A stretch of 37,173 nt of DNA from a virus. Each line of letters begins with the position of its first letter. The first letter of the stretch is position 1. Under the pieces are notes generated by a model. That model ran no database searches and had not been told where the DNA came from. It saw only the letters and a program-made list of their open reading frames with translations. The stretch lies in IMG/VR virus record IMGVR_UViG_3300037041_001644, positions 1 through 37,173 of that record. The stretch is one strand, 5' to 3'. A program made the translations under genes and the position numbers. Of this stretch, positions 1 to 5,915 are shown in pieces.

Positions 1-458
1 GGTATCTCGGTTCCATTCTCAATCATCTTTATTAGCTCGTCAATGTGAGGGATTCTTCCACCCATGCGCAAAAACTCGCTCTTTGCAAGACAGGTTGGGC
101 ATAGCTCAAACTTGTCGGTATACATTTCCATGAAATCACTTTCCGGTATTACTCCAATCGGCTCAAACGATTTCTCATTGTAGAGCACAAAATCTCTTGG
201 GTTAACTTGTACTGTTTGCCCATTTCCTAGGGTGCATCGTCCGTGGGTGCATACCCGAATCATTTTACTACCTTGTGAAAAGTAGTTTTCTACTTCACTT
301 CCCCTTAAAATATCCTTGGGATCAAAGCTTTGTTGTGGTGGCGGTTGGGGTATGTCGATTAAGACATCTACTACGTTTGGTAAATTGCTAAAGGGAGTCC
401 ATTGTTTTGAATATACCCTTTTAGGAATTCTTGTAAATATTGTTCCATATTCAGCCAT
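1..458 (-). CDS. Partial hypothetical protein with paired cysteines (C-terminus missing)
   Basis: Reading leftwards from an ATG at 458, the frame is open for 152 codons and runs off the left edge, so the C-terminus is missing. The start is preceded by AGAAAGGAAG at a good distance. The protein begins MAEYGTIFTRIPKR, has a proline/glutamine-rich stretch near residue 40, then a CTHGRC pair (about residues 73-78) and a CPTC pair about 50 residues later. This four-cysteine arrangement could bind one zinc ion. I do not recognise a family and no function is proposed. It is divergent from the tandem paralogs to its right, so the 110-bp gap probably holds promoters for both directions. Confidence 0.75.
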   Translation of the reverse strand, partial: MAEYGTIFTRIPKRVYSKQWTPFSNLPNVVDVLIDIPQPPPQQSFDPKDILRGSEVENYFSQGSKMIRVCTHGRCTLGNGQTVQVNPRDFVLYNEKSFEPIGVIPESDFMEMYTDKFELCPTCLAKSEFLRMGGRIPHIDELIKMIENGTEI

Positions 459-486
459 TTTTAATGTCTTCCTTTCTAAAGCTGTA

Positions 487-515
487 TTGACGTTTAATAT
501 TTTTAGTAATATCAT
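487..515 (+). promoter_or_regulatory. Sigma-70-like promoter for the tandem paralogs
   Basis: TTGACG (487-492) and TATCAT (510-515) are separated by 17 bases, close to the bacterial -35/-10 consensus. They lie in the gap between the divergent gene ending its reading at 458 and the gene starting at 569. No second hairpin or repressor site is obvious. The assignment is from consensus match only. Confidence 0.55.
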
Positions 516-568
516 AAAATTACATAAACAATCTATTTATTACTAAAAAATCAGTGAAAGGAAACTCT

Positions 569-871
569 GTGGACCAAAACATTTATGACATCATTTTAGG
601 TCAAATTGCTAACGATGTTGCTCTACAAGCAAGGGCGGCTAACTCGGCTTTTATCACTAACATGTCGGGCGTAAACGCTGTTCATGCTCGTTGCGCGCAA
701 GTAATTGATAAAAGGATTGCAGAGTATGACATTGAGGAAGTGAGGGCAACAACATCATTCGACCCAGCAAGTCAAAGTTTCTGGTTATCAAAAACTAATC
801 AAGACAACGGTGCAGGTCAAAACGCAACTGGTCAACTATTAGAAATTTTAAGACAGATGCAAAAAAAATAA
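569..871 (+). CDS. Unknown small protein, tandem paralog 1
   Basis: This 100-residue protein is very similar to the next gene (about two-thirds identical by eye). The shared core is NDVALQARAANSAF, then HARCAQV-DKRI-EYDIEE, then a DPASQS-WLSK segment and a C-terminal LLEIL helix. It is predicted largely helical, with one cysteine and no signal peptide or membrane segment. The start is taken as GTG 569 because AAAGGA lies six bases upstream; an earlier in-frame GTG at 554 has no ribosome site before it. I do not recognise the family. R-body (RebB) proteins were considered, but the sequence does not clearly match. A role as a small virion or host-takeover protein would be speculation. Confidence 0.8.
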   Translation: MDQNIYDIILGQIANDVALQARAANSAFITNMSGVNAVHARCAQVIDKRIAEYDIEEVRATTSFDPASQSFWLSKTNQDNGAGQNATGQLLEILRQMQKK

Positions 872-933
872 ACCCTTAGCTAGTGCCGAACAGCTATCGG
901 ATATTTTAATTTTAACAAAGGAAGGGATAAATT

Positions 934-1242
934 ATGGCACAAGGAAGTGATGTTTTAGAATTAATTAATGGCCAGTTTGCTAATGATGTTGCATTGCAAG
1001 CGCGCGCGGCTAACTCAGCGTTTGTTACTAACATGGCAAGCGTACAATCAAATCATGCTCGTTGCGCGCAGGTTTTAGATAAGCGTATCTCTGAATACGA
1101 TATCGAAGAAAACCGAGCGGCAACAAGTTGGGACCCAGCAAGTCAAAGCATGTGGCTATCTAAAGCGAATGCTGATAGCGGCAATGTAAACATTGGCACT
1201 GGCCTACTTCTCGAAATTCTTCGCACAGCACAAGCAAAGTAA
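934..1242 (+). CDS. Unknown small protein, tandem paralog 2
   Basis: This 102-residue protein starts at an ATG after AAAGGAAGGG and is the second copy of the pair. It shares with paralog 1 the blocks GQ-ANDVALQARAANSAF, HARCAQV, DKRI-EYDIEE and DPASQS-WLSK. The N-terminal eight residues and the segment just before the last helix differ. The third codon positions differ widely between the copies while the protein is conserved. That points to an old duplication held by selection rather than a recent copy. The gene is followed directly by a strong hairpin terminator. The function is unknown. Confidence 0.82.
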   Translation: MAQGSDVLELINGQFANDVALQARAANSAFVTNMASVQSNHARCAQVLDKRISEYDIEENRAATSWDPASQSMWLSKANADSGNVNIGTGLLLEILRTAQAK

Positions 1243-1299
1243 GTTGACTGTTTTCCGGTGATAGTCTATTTATAGCTGGTCAACGGGAAAACAATTCGG

Positions 1300-1339
1300 A
1301 TAGTCGGAAGGAAGCAATTCCAACCGACTATTTGTTTTT
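1300..1339. terminator. Two-tier hairpin terminator
   Basis: ATAGTCGG (1300-1307) pairs perfectly with CCGACTAT (1324-1331). Inside, GGAA (1310-1313) pairs with TTCC (1318-1321) around a GCAA tetraloop, with an AA/AA internal loop between the tiers. TTTGTTTTT follows on the plus strand. It ends the paralog transcript, and it overlaps the stop codon of the convergent minus-strand gene, so it may also slow the opposing transcript. Confidence 0.8.
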
Positions 1340-1783
1340 AAGCATATTGAAGATTTTTGTTTGGAGTGTAAATGTTTCAACGATTAATTCGTTGATTTCA
1401 TTTTTACCGACAATTCCTGATTCATAGAGGGCATCAAGCTTTTTTCTTAGCACATTTACATCAGCATAAATGCTCTCAAGCGGCGCGGTTGAATACTGGC
1501 TAGTCGATTGGGCTTTTGGTGGGGTAGGGCTTTCGATTGGTGACATACAATTCCTTTCATTCGTTTCATTTGAGATATTCTCAATTGTCGGCTCTTTTGC
1601 AAGAGGCTCTAGGGCTATTGGCTCTTTTCCTTCTTTGATAGATCTAATATTAGCGACTGTACGCGCTGCTTTATTAGCTCCATCTAAGATTGTGTCTAAC
1701 ATATGCTTCTGGTCTTCAGACTTGCTGTAAACCATAGTCTTTAAAATTTGTAACATGATTAGTTTCTCCAACATATCGTCCAT
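1328..1783 (-). CDS. Hypothetical helical/coiled-coil protein
   Basis: The gene is read leftwards; the product is about 151 residues from ATG 1783. GGAAG lies about eleven bases before it. An in-frame TTG at 1801 would add six residues but has no ribosome site. The protein has two helical parts, an N-terminal MDDMLEKLIMLQILKTMV segment and a C-terminal leucine-rich segment of heptad character (residues ~100-150). They are joined by a proline/serine/threonine/glutamate-rich linker. There are no catalytic motifs. The shape (helix, flexible linker, coiled coil) suits an oligomeric scaffold or adaptor, but nothing more can be said. Its stop lies inside the terminator shared with the paralog operon. 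Confidence 0.65.
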   Translation of the reverse strand: MDDMLEKLIMLQILKTMVYSKSEDQKHMLDTILDGANKAARTVANIRSIKEGKEPIALEPLAKEPTIENISNETNERNCMSPIESPTPPKAQSTSQYSTAPLESIYADVNVLRKKLDALYESGIVGKNEINELIVETFTLQTKIFNMLKNK

Positions 1784-1855
1784 TGTGGTTTTTGCTTCCA
1801 AGTCATGTTAAGTTTTTGTATACAGTAGATACAGTATATGGGAAAGGGTTTATAT

Positions 1856-2059
1856 ATGCAAAATACAGTTTATTTTCATTTTGTGAAAAAGTTTCTGGTA
1901 AGGATAAATCAAAAATTCTGTGTCCATAGGTGGAGTTACAATAAGTCTGTCACTTTGGTAGGCCGTCGTTGTGCTGAATATGTTTGTGTGAAATGTGGTA
2001 AACTAGGGCATATAATCTATAGGCATGAATATGAAATTAAAAACGGGAAGGCTTTATAA
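1856..2059 (+). CDS. Small zinc-knuckle-like hypothetical protein
   Basis: This 67-residue basic protein starts at ATG 1856, chosen over an in-frame ATG at 1838 because AAAGGG precedes it. It contains a cysteine/histidine set, C-x2-HRW about residue 22, then C-x4-CVKCGK and HIIYRHE (residues ~40-58). These could form one small zinc site. The N-terminus is aromatic and hydrophobic (NTVYFHFVKKFLV). It is the first of a run of tiny accessory genes and overlaps the next small reading frame. Function unknown. Confidence 0.55.
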   Translation: MQNTVYFHFVKKFLVRINQKFCVHRWSYNKSVTLVGRRCAEYVCVKCGKLGHIIYRHEYEIKNGKAL

Positions 2060-2141
2060 AGCAGGGTTTTTGACTTGTTTTTCGATCACGGTTTTAGCTC
2101 TCTATTCGATTAATGATATTAACCGCCCTGCACTAAAGTAA
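2025..2141 (+). CDS. Possible 38-residue membrane peptide
   Basis: ATG 2025 opens 38 codons overlapping the end of the preceding gene in another frame. The product starts MNMKLKTGRLYKAG and has one hydrophobic stretch, FLTCFSITVLALYSI, with a basic N-terminus, so it could be a single-pass inner-membrane peptide. A ribosome site before the start is poor, so expression would depend on translational coupling. It may be a chance frame. Confidence 0.35.
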   Translation: MNMKLKTGRLYKAGFLTCFSITVLALYSINDINRPALK

Positions 2142-2167
2142 TTATACTCAAAACCGGAGTTAAGCAA

Positions 2168-2449
2168 GTGAAATTAGCCGCTAATGATGTTGTAAAGAAG
2201 CTTTCGCAAAGGGATATATGGGAACAACTTAACCAGACACAAGAAGAATGCGGCGAATTAGTGACCGCAATATCTCATCTAAGAAGAAAAAAGGGTGTAG
2301 ATCCCTATGATTTGTTATGTGAAGAAATAGCGGACGTTTTCATTATGATTAACCAGTGTTATTTATTTCTTGACAGCAAAAAAATTGATAAAAAAGTTAA
2401 TGAAAAAATAGCACGAGCAAAAGAAAGGCTAGAAAATGGAACTATCTAA
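2168..2449 (+). CDS. MazG-like nucleotide pyrophosphohydrolase
   Basis: This 93-residue protein has the metal-binding pattern of the all-alpha NTP pyrophosphohydrolase (MazG/dUTPase-2-like) superfamily: EECGE (residues 26-30) followed after about 20 residues by EEIAD (52-56). Members hydrolyse NTPs or dNTPs to the monophosphate and pyrophosphate using Mg ions held by these acidic residues. Phage versions may adjust nucleotide pools or lower host alarmone-linked signals. The length suits a single-domain MazG-like protein rather than the two-domain MazG. The start is GTG 2168, with GGAG eight bases upstream. The substrate cannot be read from the sequence. The next tiny gene begins before this one ends. 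Confidence 0.85.
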   Translation: MKLAANDVVKKLSQRDIWEQLNQTQEECGELVTAISHLRRKKGVDPYDLLCEEIADVFIMINQCYLFLDSKKIDKKVNEKIARAKERLENGTI

Positions 2450-2552
2450 TCTATCTACTTTAGCAATTATAATTATTGCGAGTGTTAACGGCATGGCATG
2501 GGGTGCATTATTAACCTGCGCTATTTTATATTTCATAGGAAAAAATAGATAA
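2436..2552 (+). CDS. 38-residue two-helix membrane protein
   Basis: ATG 2436 lies eight bases after AAAGG and opens 38 codons. Its stop TAA shares a base with the ATG of the next gene (TAATG). The product has two hydrophobic segments, LSTLAIIIIASVNGM and GALLTCAILYFIG, ending in a short basic tail, which suggests a small hairpin membrane protein. Good ribosome spacing and perfect coupling to both neighbours support it as a real gene. The function is unknown. A holin-like role is conceivable because of size and topology, but nothing specific shows it. Confidence 0.6.
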   Translation: MELSNLSTLAIIIIASVNGMAWGALLTCAILYFIGKNR

Positions 2553-2755
2553 TGATTTCTATTCTGGTCACAATATCCATAGTTTGGATAGTTATATTAA
2601 CTGTTTGTTTGCTAGGTGTAATGTCGCTTTATCAAGCACTAAAAATTGAACAAGGGCAAATTAATAAACTATTCGATAAAAGACATTGGTTTTTAGATGA
2701 AAAAATCACAATGGTAAATGAGCGAGTCAACAACATGAAAATAAAATATAAATGA
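2552..2755 (+). CDS. Small membrane-anchored coiled-coil protein
   Basis: The 67-residue product has an N-terminal transmembrane helix (ILVTISIVWIVILTVCLLGVM, about residues 4-24), then a polar alpha-helical tail rich in Lys, Gln and Asp with some heptad spacing (QALKIEQGQINKLF...). It overlaps the preceding tiny gene by one base (TAATG) and the next gene by four (ATGA), so all three are probably translated as a coupled unit. The orientation and partner are unknown. Confidence 0.65.
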   Translation: MISILVTISIVWIVILTVCLLGVMSLYQALKIEQGQINKLFDKRHWFLDEKITMVNERVNNMKIKYK

Positions 2756-2961
2756 AAGTTTATTTGCAGATAGTTTTGGCTCTATCAACATCATATCTGA
2801 TCACATGTATCATATGCGAATTCATGCTTAAGGTTACTAAAAAACGAGATGAAGACTACGGCGGCGATGGTTCTTTGAATTGTCCACACTGCAAAAAACA
2901 GCTTAGCCTATGGCAAACTCTCAACATGTCTCGTTGTCCACGCTGCAAACGCTTTTGGTAA
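2752..2961 (+). CDS. Membrane-anchored zinc-ribbon protein
   Basis: This 69-residue product has a hydrophobic N-terminal helix (residues ~4-26, VYLQIVLALSTSYLITCIICEF), a charged linker, and a C-terminal zinc ribbon. The ribbon is made of CPHC and CPRC knuckles about 17 residues apart, ending KRFW. Such ribbons are structural sites that bind nucleic acid or protein. Its start overlaps the previous stop (ATGA). The gene is followed by the first arm of a long inverted repeat (2966-2977) that belongs to the leader of the next gene. Confidence 0.7.
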   Translation: MKVYLQIVLALSTSYLITCIICEFMLKVTKKRDEDYGGDGSLNCPHCKKQLSLWQTLNMSRCPRCKRFW

Positions 2962-2965
2962 TATT

Positions 2966-3056
2966 CCCTATTAGTTGTCAAAATACACAATCTTTTTATT
3001 GAGATATCTATTCAAATCATTTATAAGGCAAGTTGCGTTATCGCAACTAATAGGGG
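2966..3056 (+). promoter_or_regulatory. Leader with competing RNA pairings that can hide a ribosome site
   Basis: CCCTATTAGTTG (2966-2977) is perfectly complementary to CAACTAATAGGG (3044-3055). That second arm contains most of the AGGGG Shine-Dalgarno (3052-3056) of the gene starting at 3063. A second, local hairpin, AGTTGCG (3031-3037) with CGCAACT (3042-3048) around a TTAT loop, uses the same CAACT and so cannot form together with the long pairing. The long form blocks the ribosome site; the local form frees it. The two pairings are seen directly. Regulation is inference. Confidence 0.55.
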
Positions 3057-3062
3057 CGCTTT

Positions 3063-3257
3063 ATGCAATTAAAGGGATTTTTAAGAAATAAAACCGACAA
3101 GTTTATGAAAATCGGTAAGAAAAAAAGAAACTCTCAAAATGCTAAATATATTTTTATAGTTCTCGTTACTTGTGCAATTTACTCGATAGCATCATTAATA
3201 GTAGACTATTACAAAGAAAAACACGAATTCATCGAAAAAATTGAAAGGGAAAAATGA
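3063..3257 (+). CDS. Small basic single-pass membrane protein
   Basis: The 64-residue protein has a strongly basic N-terminus (many Lys up to residue 27), a single transmembrane helix (YIFIVLVTCAIYSIASLIV, about 29-47) and a charged tail (KEKHEFIEKIEREK). By the positive-inside rule the N-terminus would be cytoplasmic. AGGGG lies six bases before the ATG, in the arm of the competing RNA structure just upstream. Its end overlaps the next start by four bases (ATGA). No family recognised. Confidence 0.65.
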   Translation: MQLKGFLRNKTDKFMKIGKKKRNSQNAKYIFIVLVTCAIYSIASLIVDYYKEKHEFIEKIEREK

Positions 3258-3682
3258 TGCTTGAATCTTCGCAGCAATGCGATATTTGCCAAGGCCGAAC
3301 GACTTGTTATTATTGCGGCAACATTCGAACGGAAAGAAAGACTTCAGCAAAAGAGCTAGAGCTAATAGACATCTATTACAATGGTGGGAAAATAGTTCAT
3401 ATGTCTTTAGAGGATTCAAAAGATTCTCAGGTTGAAACGCAGGAAATTACCAGGGATATGGTAAAAGATATCGGCGCAGTAATCACGACACATACCTATG
3501 AGGTTTATCCAAATTTTTTCCCTTTCTGGCCGGAAGCTGGAAAGTATGTTGATATTTTAGGTAAATTGCTGCAAAAGGATGAAACGGTTGGGAGAATTAT
3601 CACAACATCAAACAAAATGACGAATGGAAGAATAAGCAAAATTGTGGCTTTCGAGGTGAAACATGGAGAAGTTAGATCTTAA
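3254..3682 (+). CDS. Hypothetical protein with N-terminal four-cysteine zinc site
   Basis: This 142-residue protein opens with CDIC and CYYC (residues 9-12 and 18-21), a compact treble-clef or rubredoxin-like zinc site. A mixed alpha/beta body follows, containing ITRDMVKDIGAVITTHTYEVYP and FPFWPEAGKYVDILGKLL. Two ATGs in a row (3254 and 3257) could serve as start; AAAGGG lies just upstream. It overlaps the preceding membrane gene (ATGA), and the next regulator begins 20 bases before it ends, so all are in one operon. No function recognised. Confidence 0.7.
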   Translation: MMLESSQQCDICQGRTTCYYCGNIRTERKTSAKELELIDIYYNGGKIVHMSLEDSKDSQVETQEITRDMVKDIGAVITTHTYEVYPNFFPFWPEAGKYVDILGKLLQKDETVGRIITTSNKMTNGRISKIVAFEVKHGEVRS

Positions 3683-3857
3683 CAAAGAACAGATGAGAAT
3701 TGTCAATCTTGCTATAGCTAAATGTGGTTCTGTGGACACGCTAGCAGCTAGGCTAGGTGTTTGTAGGCAAACCGTATTTAAATGGAGAAGCGGAGTACAC
3801 AGCATGAAATGGTCAATGGCTATGGAATTAATGAAATGGGCAAATAGGAAAAAATGA
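3663..3857 (+). CDS. Cro/YdaS-like helix-turn-helix DNA-binding protein
   Basis: The 64-residue protein has the layout of small Cro-type repressors: a helix (NKEQMRIVNLAIAKCG), then a helix-turn-helix, SVDTLAARLGVCRQTVFKWRSG (about residues 23-44), and a final helix. The turn residue pattern AARLGV-RQTVFKW is typical of YdaS/Cro antitoxin-like phage regulators. GAGGTG precedes the ATG. It overlaps the upstream zinc-site protein. It is one of several small HTH proteins in the window and a candidate to bind the paired operators at 5332-5382 and 5846-5896, though no sequence evidence links a particular protein to those sites. Confidence 0.75.
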   Translation: MEKLDLNKEQMRIVNLAIAKCGSVDTLAARLGVCRQTVFKWRSGVHSMKWSMAMELMKWANRKK

Positions 3858-3860
3858 TAA

Positions 3861-4031
3861 ATGGTAAGCAAAGGGGATGGTGAGGCGTTTTTAGTCGCTT
3901 GTATGGTAGCAGCTTTTTTAATTGGGATAGGCGCGTTTGGCGGCTGGACAGCTAACAGTTGGTATCATTCTGATAAATATTCTGTGTGTCGCGAATATGA
4001 GAAGTTTAGGAATAAGGAAAATAAGGAATAA
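3861..4031 (+). CDS. 56-residue membrane protein
   Basis: ATG 3861 opens 56 codons beginning MVSKGDGEAF. One glycine-rich transmembrane segment, VACMVAAFLIGIGAFGGW (about residues 12-30), is followed by a polar tail with one cysteine and many charged residues. An AGGAAA ribosome site about ten bases upstream and a gap of only three bases from the HTH gene support it. It belongs to the same operon of very small membrane and zinc proteins. Function unknown. Confidence 0.6.
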   Translation: MVSKGDGEAFLVACMVAAFLIGIGAFGGWTANSWYHSDKYSVCREYEKFRNKENKE

Positions 4032-4099
4032 ACTTGCAACAAAATAGTTAAAACGGTATGCATGTTTTTTCGGATAAAACACTATGAGAGGTAATAAAA

Positions 4100-4450
4100 A
4101 TGAGAGAAGCGGTTGCTATAGTTAGTAAAGACGAAGATCTAATTGTTGTTCAAAAAGAAATGAAAGAATGCCGTGGTGTTCTTGATGAGTTAGAAAAAGA
4201 AATTAATCTTAGGGCTAGAGAAATTGTTAAGACAAAAATTAATCCGCTGTGGGAAAAGCTAGTCTCGGTTTGTAAAGAGAAGGGATATCTTCCAGCCGAT
4301 TTTGAAGAACACAAATATAGTGTTGGTTTAGAAGACGGTGTGGTTTTCATAGAGGAAAAACTTGGCGCTGATGAAGAAATGAGCGATTTGGTTAAGAGAG
4401 TTATGTTTAGAGATGATGAAGTTGAAGATATAGAGTGTAAGGAAGCATAA
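4100..4450 (+). CDS. Hypothetical acidic helical protein
   Basis: This 116-residue acidic protein has a long predicted helix with coiled-coil character (VVQKEMKECRGVLDELEKEINL, residues ~16-37) and a second helical part ending in an Asp/Glu-rich tail. There are no catalytic motifs, membrane segments or signal peptide. GAGAGG lies before the ATG. It sits two bases before the next gene, which starts with GTG, so the two are probably translated together. No family recognised. Confidence 0.65.
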   Translation: MREAVAIVSKDEDLIVVQKEMKECRGVLDELEKEINLRAREIVKTKINPLWEKLVSVCKEKGYLPADFEEHKYSVGLEDGVVFIEEKLGADEEMSDLVKRVMFRDDEVEDIECKEA

Positions 4451-4452
4451 CC

Positions 4453-4749
4453 GTGTATTTAGTTATAAATAAATCTATTACGCTCAATCTAGATCTATAT
4501 TTATACTATCAAATTACTTCTACACAAACTAGAGGTGACGCTAGAGACATAGAGCTAGTAGTCTGCTTTGGTAAATTAGTTAAAGGTGAGTTTGATAGCT
4601 ATATTCTTTGTAGTGTGCATCATTCTAAAGCAGATGAAACAGTTGCAAGAATCAAAACTATGATCGATAGTGCTATTGTCATGGGTAGGTATCTTATAGA
4701 TATATCTCATGATTTGACGATTATGAATAATAACGGGTTTGATATCTAA
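4453..4749 (+). CDS. Hypothetical small protein
   Basis: The product has 98 residues starting at GTG 4453, with GGAAG about seven bases upstream inside the end of the previous gene. Alternating hydrophobic strands (SITLNLDLYLYYQI, IELVVCFGKLV, FDSYILCSVHHS) suggest a small beta-rich fold followed by a helix (DETVARIKTMIDSAI). There are no motifs that I recognise. It converges on the RuvC-like gene, and the two reading frames overlap by four bases at their stops. Confidence 0.55.
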   Translation: MYLVINKSITLNLDLYLYYQITSTQTRGDARDIELVVCFGKLVKGEFDSYILCSVHHSKADETVARIKTMIDSAIVMGRYLIDISHDLTIMNNNGFDI

Positions 4750-5246
4750 ACACACTCAATAAATAGCAAATCATTTGGAACCGTGACGCTGTTATCTTGC
4801 CCTGCAAAGCGCGCAATAAAGAAAGCGTCTATAATTCCATCATCTCCTTTTTGAATCTTCCCAAAACTCGGATTAAGCCTTTTAAACGCTATAAGGCTTT
4901 TTTCTTTTGCAGTTAAATCTTTAGATCCCTGACCAACATGCGCTTTGGCTTGCCATTTTTTGGGTGTTACAAGCTGATTAGGGTGTTTCTTGATCATTAG
5001 TCTCATCTGATTATAATAACCGCCAAACGCAAAATTGTTAGGAATTCCCCAAATTTTATTAGAATGTACTTGCTCCAAGTAAATGAAATCAGCGCAGCGA
5101 AAATTGAACATAGCATTAATCAAATCAACTTCAAGTAGTCCATCTTCGCAATATGGAATTTTCATGTATCTACAGGCTTTTTCATATGTATCTATCTCAA
5201 CAATAGCGCCACGATTTCCGGGATCGATGCCAATCAAAATTGTCAT
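4746..5246 (-). CDS. RuvC-like Holliday junction resolvase
   Basis: This 166-residue protein has the RNase H-fold signature of RuvC-type crossover junction endonucleases: IGIDPGNRGA at the N-terminus (Asp8), YLEQVH (Glu58) on the next core strand, and a C-terminal DDGIIDAFFIARF with acidic residues Asp136 and Asp140. These four acidic positions bind the catalytic metals. The length matches RuvC proteins. In phages this activity resolves branched DNA before packaging or during recombination, which fits the RecT at the right edge. It is read leftwards, with GGAAGG before the ATG, and is divergent from the operator-controlled gene at 5403. Confidence 0.88.
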   Translation of the reverse strand: MTILIGIDPGNRGAIVEIDTYEKACRYMKIPYCEDGLLEVDLINAMFNFRCADFIYLEQVHSNKIWGIPNNFAFGGYYNQMRLMIKKHPNQLVTPKKWQAKAHVGQGSKDLTAKEKSLIAFKRLNPSFGKIQKGDDGIIDAFFIARFAGQDNSVTVPNDLLFIECV

Positions 5247-5275
5247 TATTTTATTCCTTCCATTGTTTGTAAATA

Positions 5276-5304
5276 ATATTACATAGATACCGTTTTTTTA
5301 GCAA
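5276..5304 (-). promoter_or_regulatory. Promoter for the RuvC-like gene
   Basis: On the minus strand TTGCTA (5304-5299) and TAATAT (5281-5276) are 17 bases apart, about 30 bases before the start of the resolvase gene. The match to consensus is moderate. The neighbouring operator-bearing promoter points the other way. Confidence 0.4.
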
Positions 5305-5330
5305 TTATTTTTATTTTCGATAAAAAAAGA

Positions 5331-5382
5331 TTGACACGAATGTCATGCTATACTATAACTCGGACATGGCACTAATGCCATG
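5331..5382 (+). promoter_or_regulatory. Promoter P1 with paired operators
   Basis: TTGACA (5331-5336) and TATAAC (5354-5359) are separated by 17 bases. Operator 1, TGACACGAATGTCATG (5332-5347), is a partial palindrome overlapping the -35 box. Operator 2, CATGGCACTAATGCCATG (5365-5382), is a perfect 7-bp inverted repeat just downstream of the -10 box. The two operators share 13 of 16 positions and start 35 bp apart. A repressor bound to both would block RNA polymerase. The same layout recurs at 5845-5896. Confidence 0.75.
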
Positions 5383-5402
5383 ACGGACTAAGGAAAAACA
5401 AA

Positions 5403-5594
5403 ATGAAAAGAATGATAGATAAATCAAAAATGTCAGGCGTGAAAATACTAGGAGAATTCAAGTTTGTTGATAACGGTGCTTGTTGGGCAGTTTATAAAGA
5501 AATTAATGGAGCATATATCTATCAATATACGACAAGTAAAATATATAAAGAATCAAACATTAACCTATACAATAGCGTAAAAGAAAAAATGTAA
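5403..5594 (+). CDS. Hypothetical protein controlled by P1
   Basis: This 63-residue basic protein starts MKRMIDKSKMSGVKILGEFKF. It has a small beta-rich core (ACWAVYKEINGAYIYQYTTSKIYKES) with many tyrosines and no recognised motif. AAGGAAAA precedes the ATG by about eight bases. It is the first gene after the tightly marked promoter P1 and is therefore likely to be switched by the phage repressor. Early or lytic-switch expression is inferred from the operators only. Confidence 0.65.
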   Translation: MKRMIDKSKMSGVKILGEFKFVDNGACWAVYKEINGAYIYQYTTSKIYKESNINLYNSVKEKM

Positions 5595-5638
5595 AAAACT
5601 CTTTAGACAATTACCAAGATGAAACAAATGGGTAAATC

Positions 5639-5848
5639 ATGAAAATTAAACTAACAAATTCCTTTCATAATACAGAAGCGTATGTGATCACAAAAGACGG
5701 AAATTTATCTTCTAGGCAAGTAAAAGCAGCAAGGAAAAAGCTTTGTCCATATGGCAATTGTCAATGTTCTGGACCTCTTGGAATTAGAGGAGGCGATATT
5801 GAAGGAATAGTTTGGCACGATCATACGGCTACAATAAAAAACTATTGA
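5639..5848 (+). CDS. Hypothetical cysteine-containing protein
   Basis: The 69-residue protein has an N-terminal beta part (KLTNSFHNTEAYV), a basic segment (SSRQVKAARKKL) and a cysteine cluster, CPYGNCQC (about residues 36-43), followed by a Gly-rich loop and HDHTA near the C-terminus. Three cysteines with two histidines could bind zinc. The ribosome site is weak (GGGTAAA). The last bases of the gene overlap the -35 region of promoter P2, so the gene end and the next promoter are interlocked. Confidence 0.55.
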   Translation: MKIKLTNSFHNTEAYVITKDGNLSSRQVKAARKKLCPYGNCQCSGPLGIRGGDIEGIVWHDHTATIKNY

Positions 5849-5896
5849 CACAAATGTCATGTTGTTATAGAAGTTGTTCATGGCACTAACGCCATG
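5845..5896 (+). promoter_or_regulatory. Promoter P2 with the same paired operators
   Basis: TTGACA (5845-5850) overlaps operator 1, TGACACAAATGTCATG (5846-5861). Operator 2 is CATGGCACTAACGCCATG (5879-5896). The two operator cores start 35 bp apart, exactly as at P1, and differ from the P1 sites at one position each. The -10 box is less clear than at P1 (TATAGA at 5866, or TAGAAG at the 17-bp position). Co-regulation with P1 is a strong inference. Confidence 0.72.
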
Positions 5897-5915
5897 TACA
5901 ACGAAAGGAACGAAG

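Noticed and set aside
316-546. A plus-strand frame of 76 codons near the left edge.
   Set aside because: It runs opposite a convincing minus-strand gene (1-458) with a good ribosome site and has no ribosome site of its own.
554-571. GTG at 554 as the start of the first paralog.
   Set aside because: AAAGGA lies after this codon and at the right distance before GTG 569, so the later start is preferred.
872-933. Weak symmetry (CCGA...TCGG) between the two paralog genes as a terminator.
   Set aside because: Only four base pairs, and the genes look like one unit.
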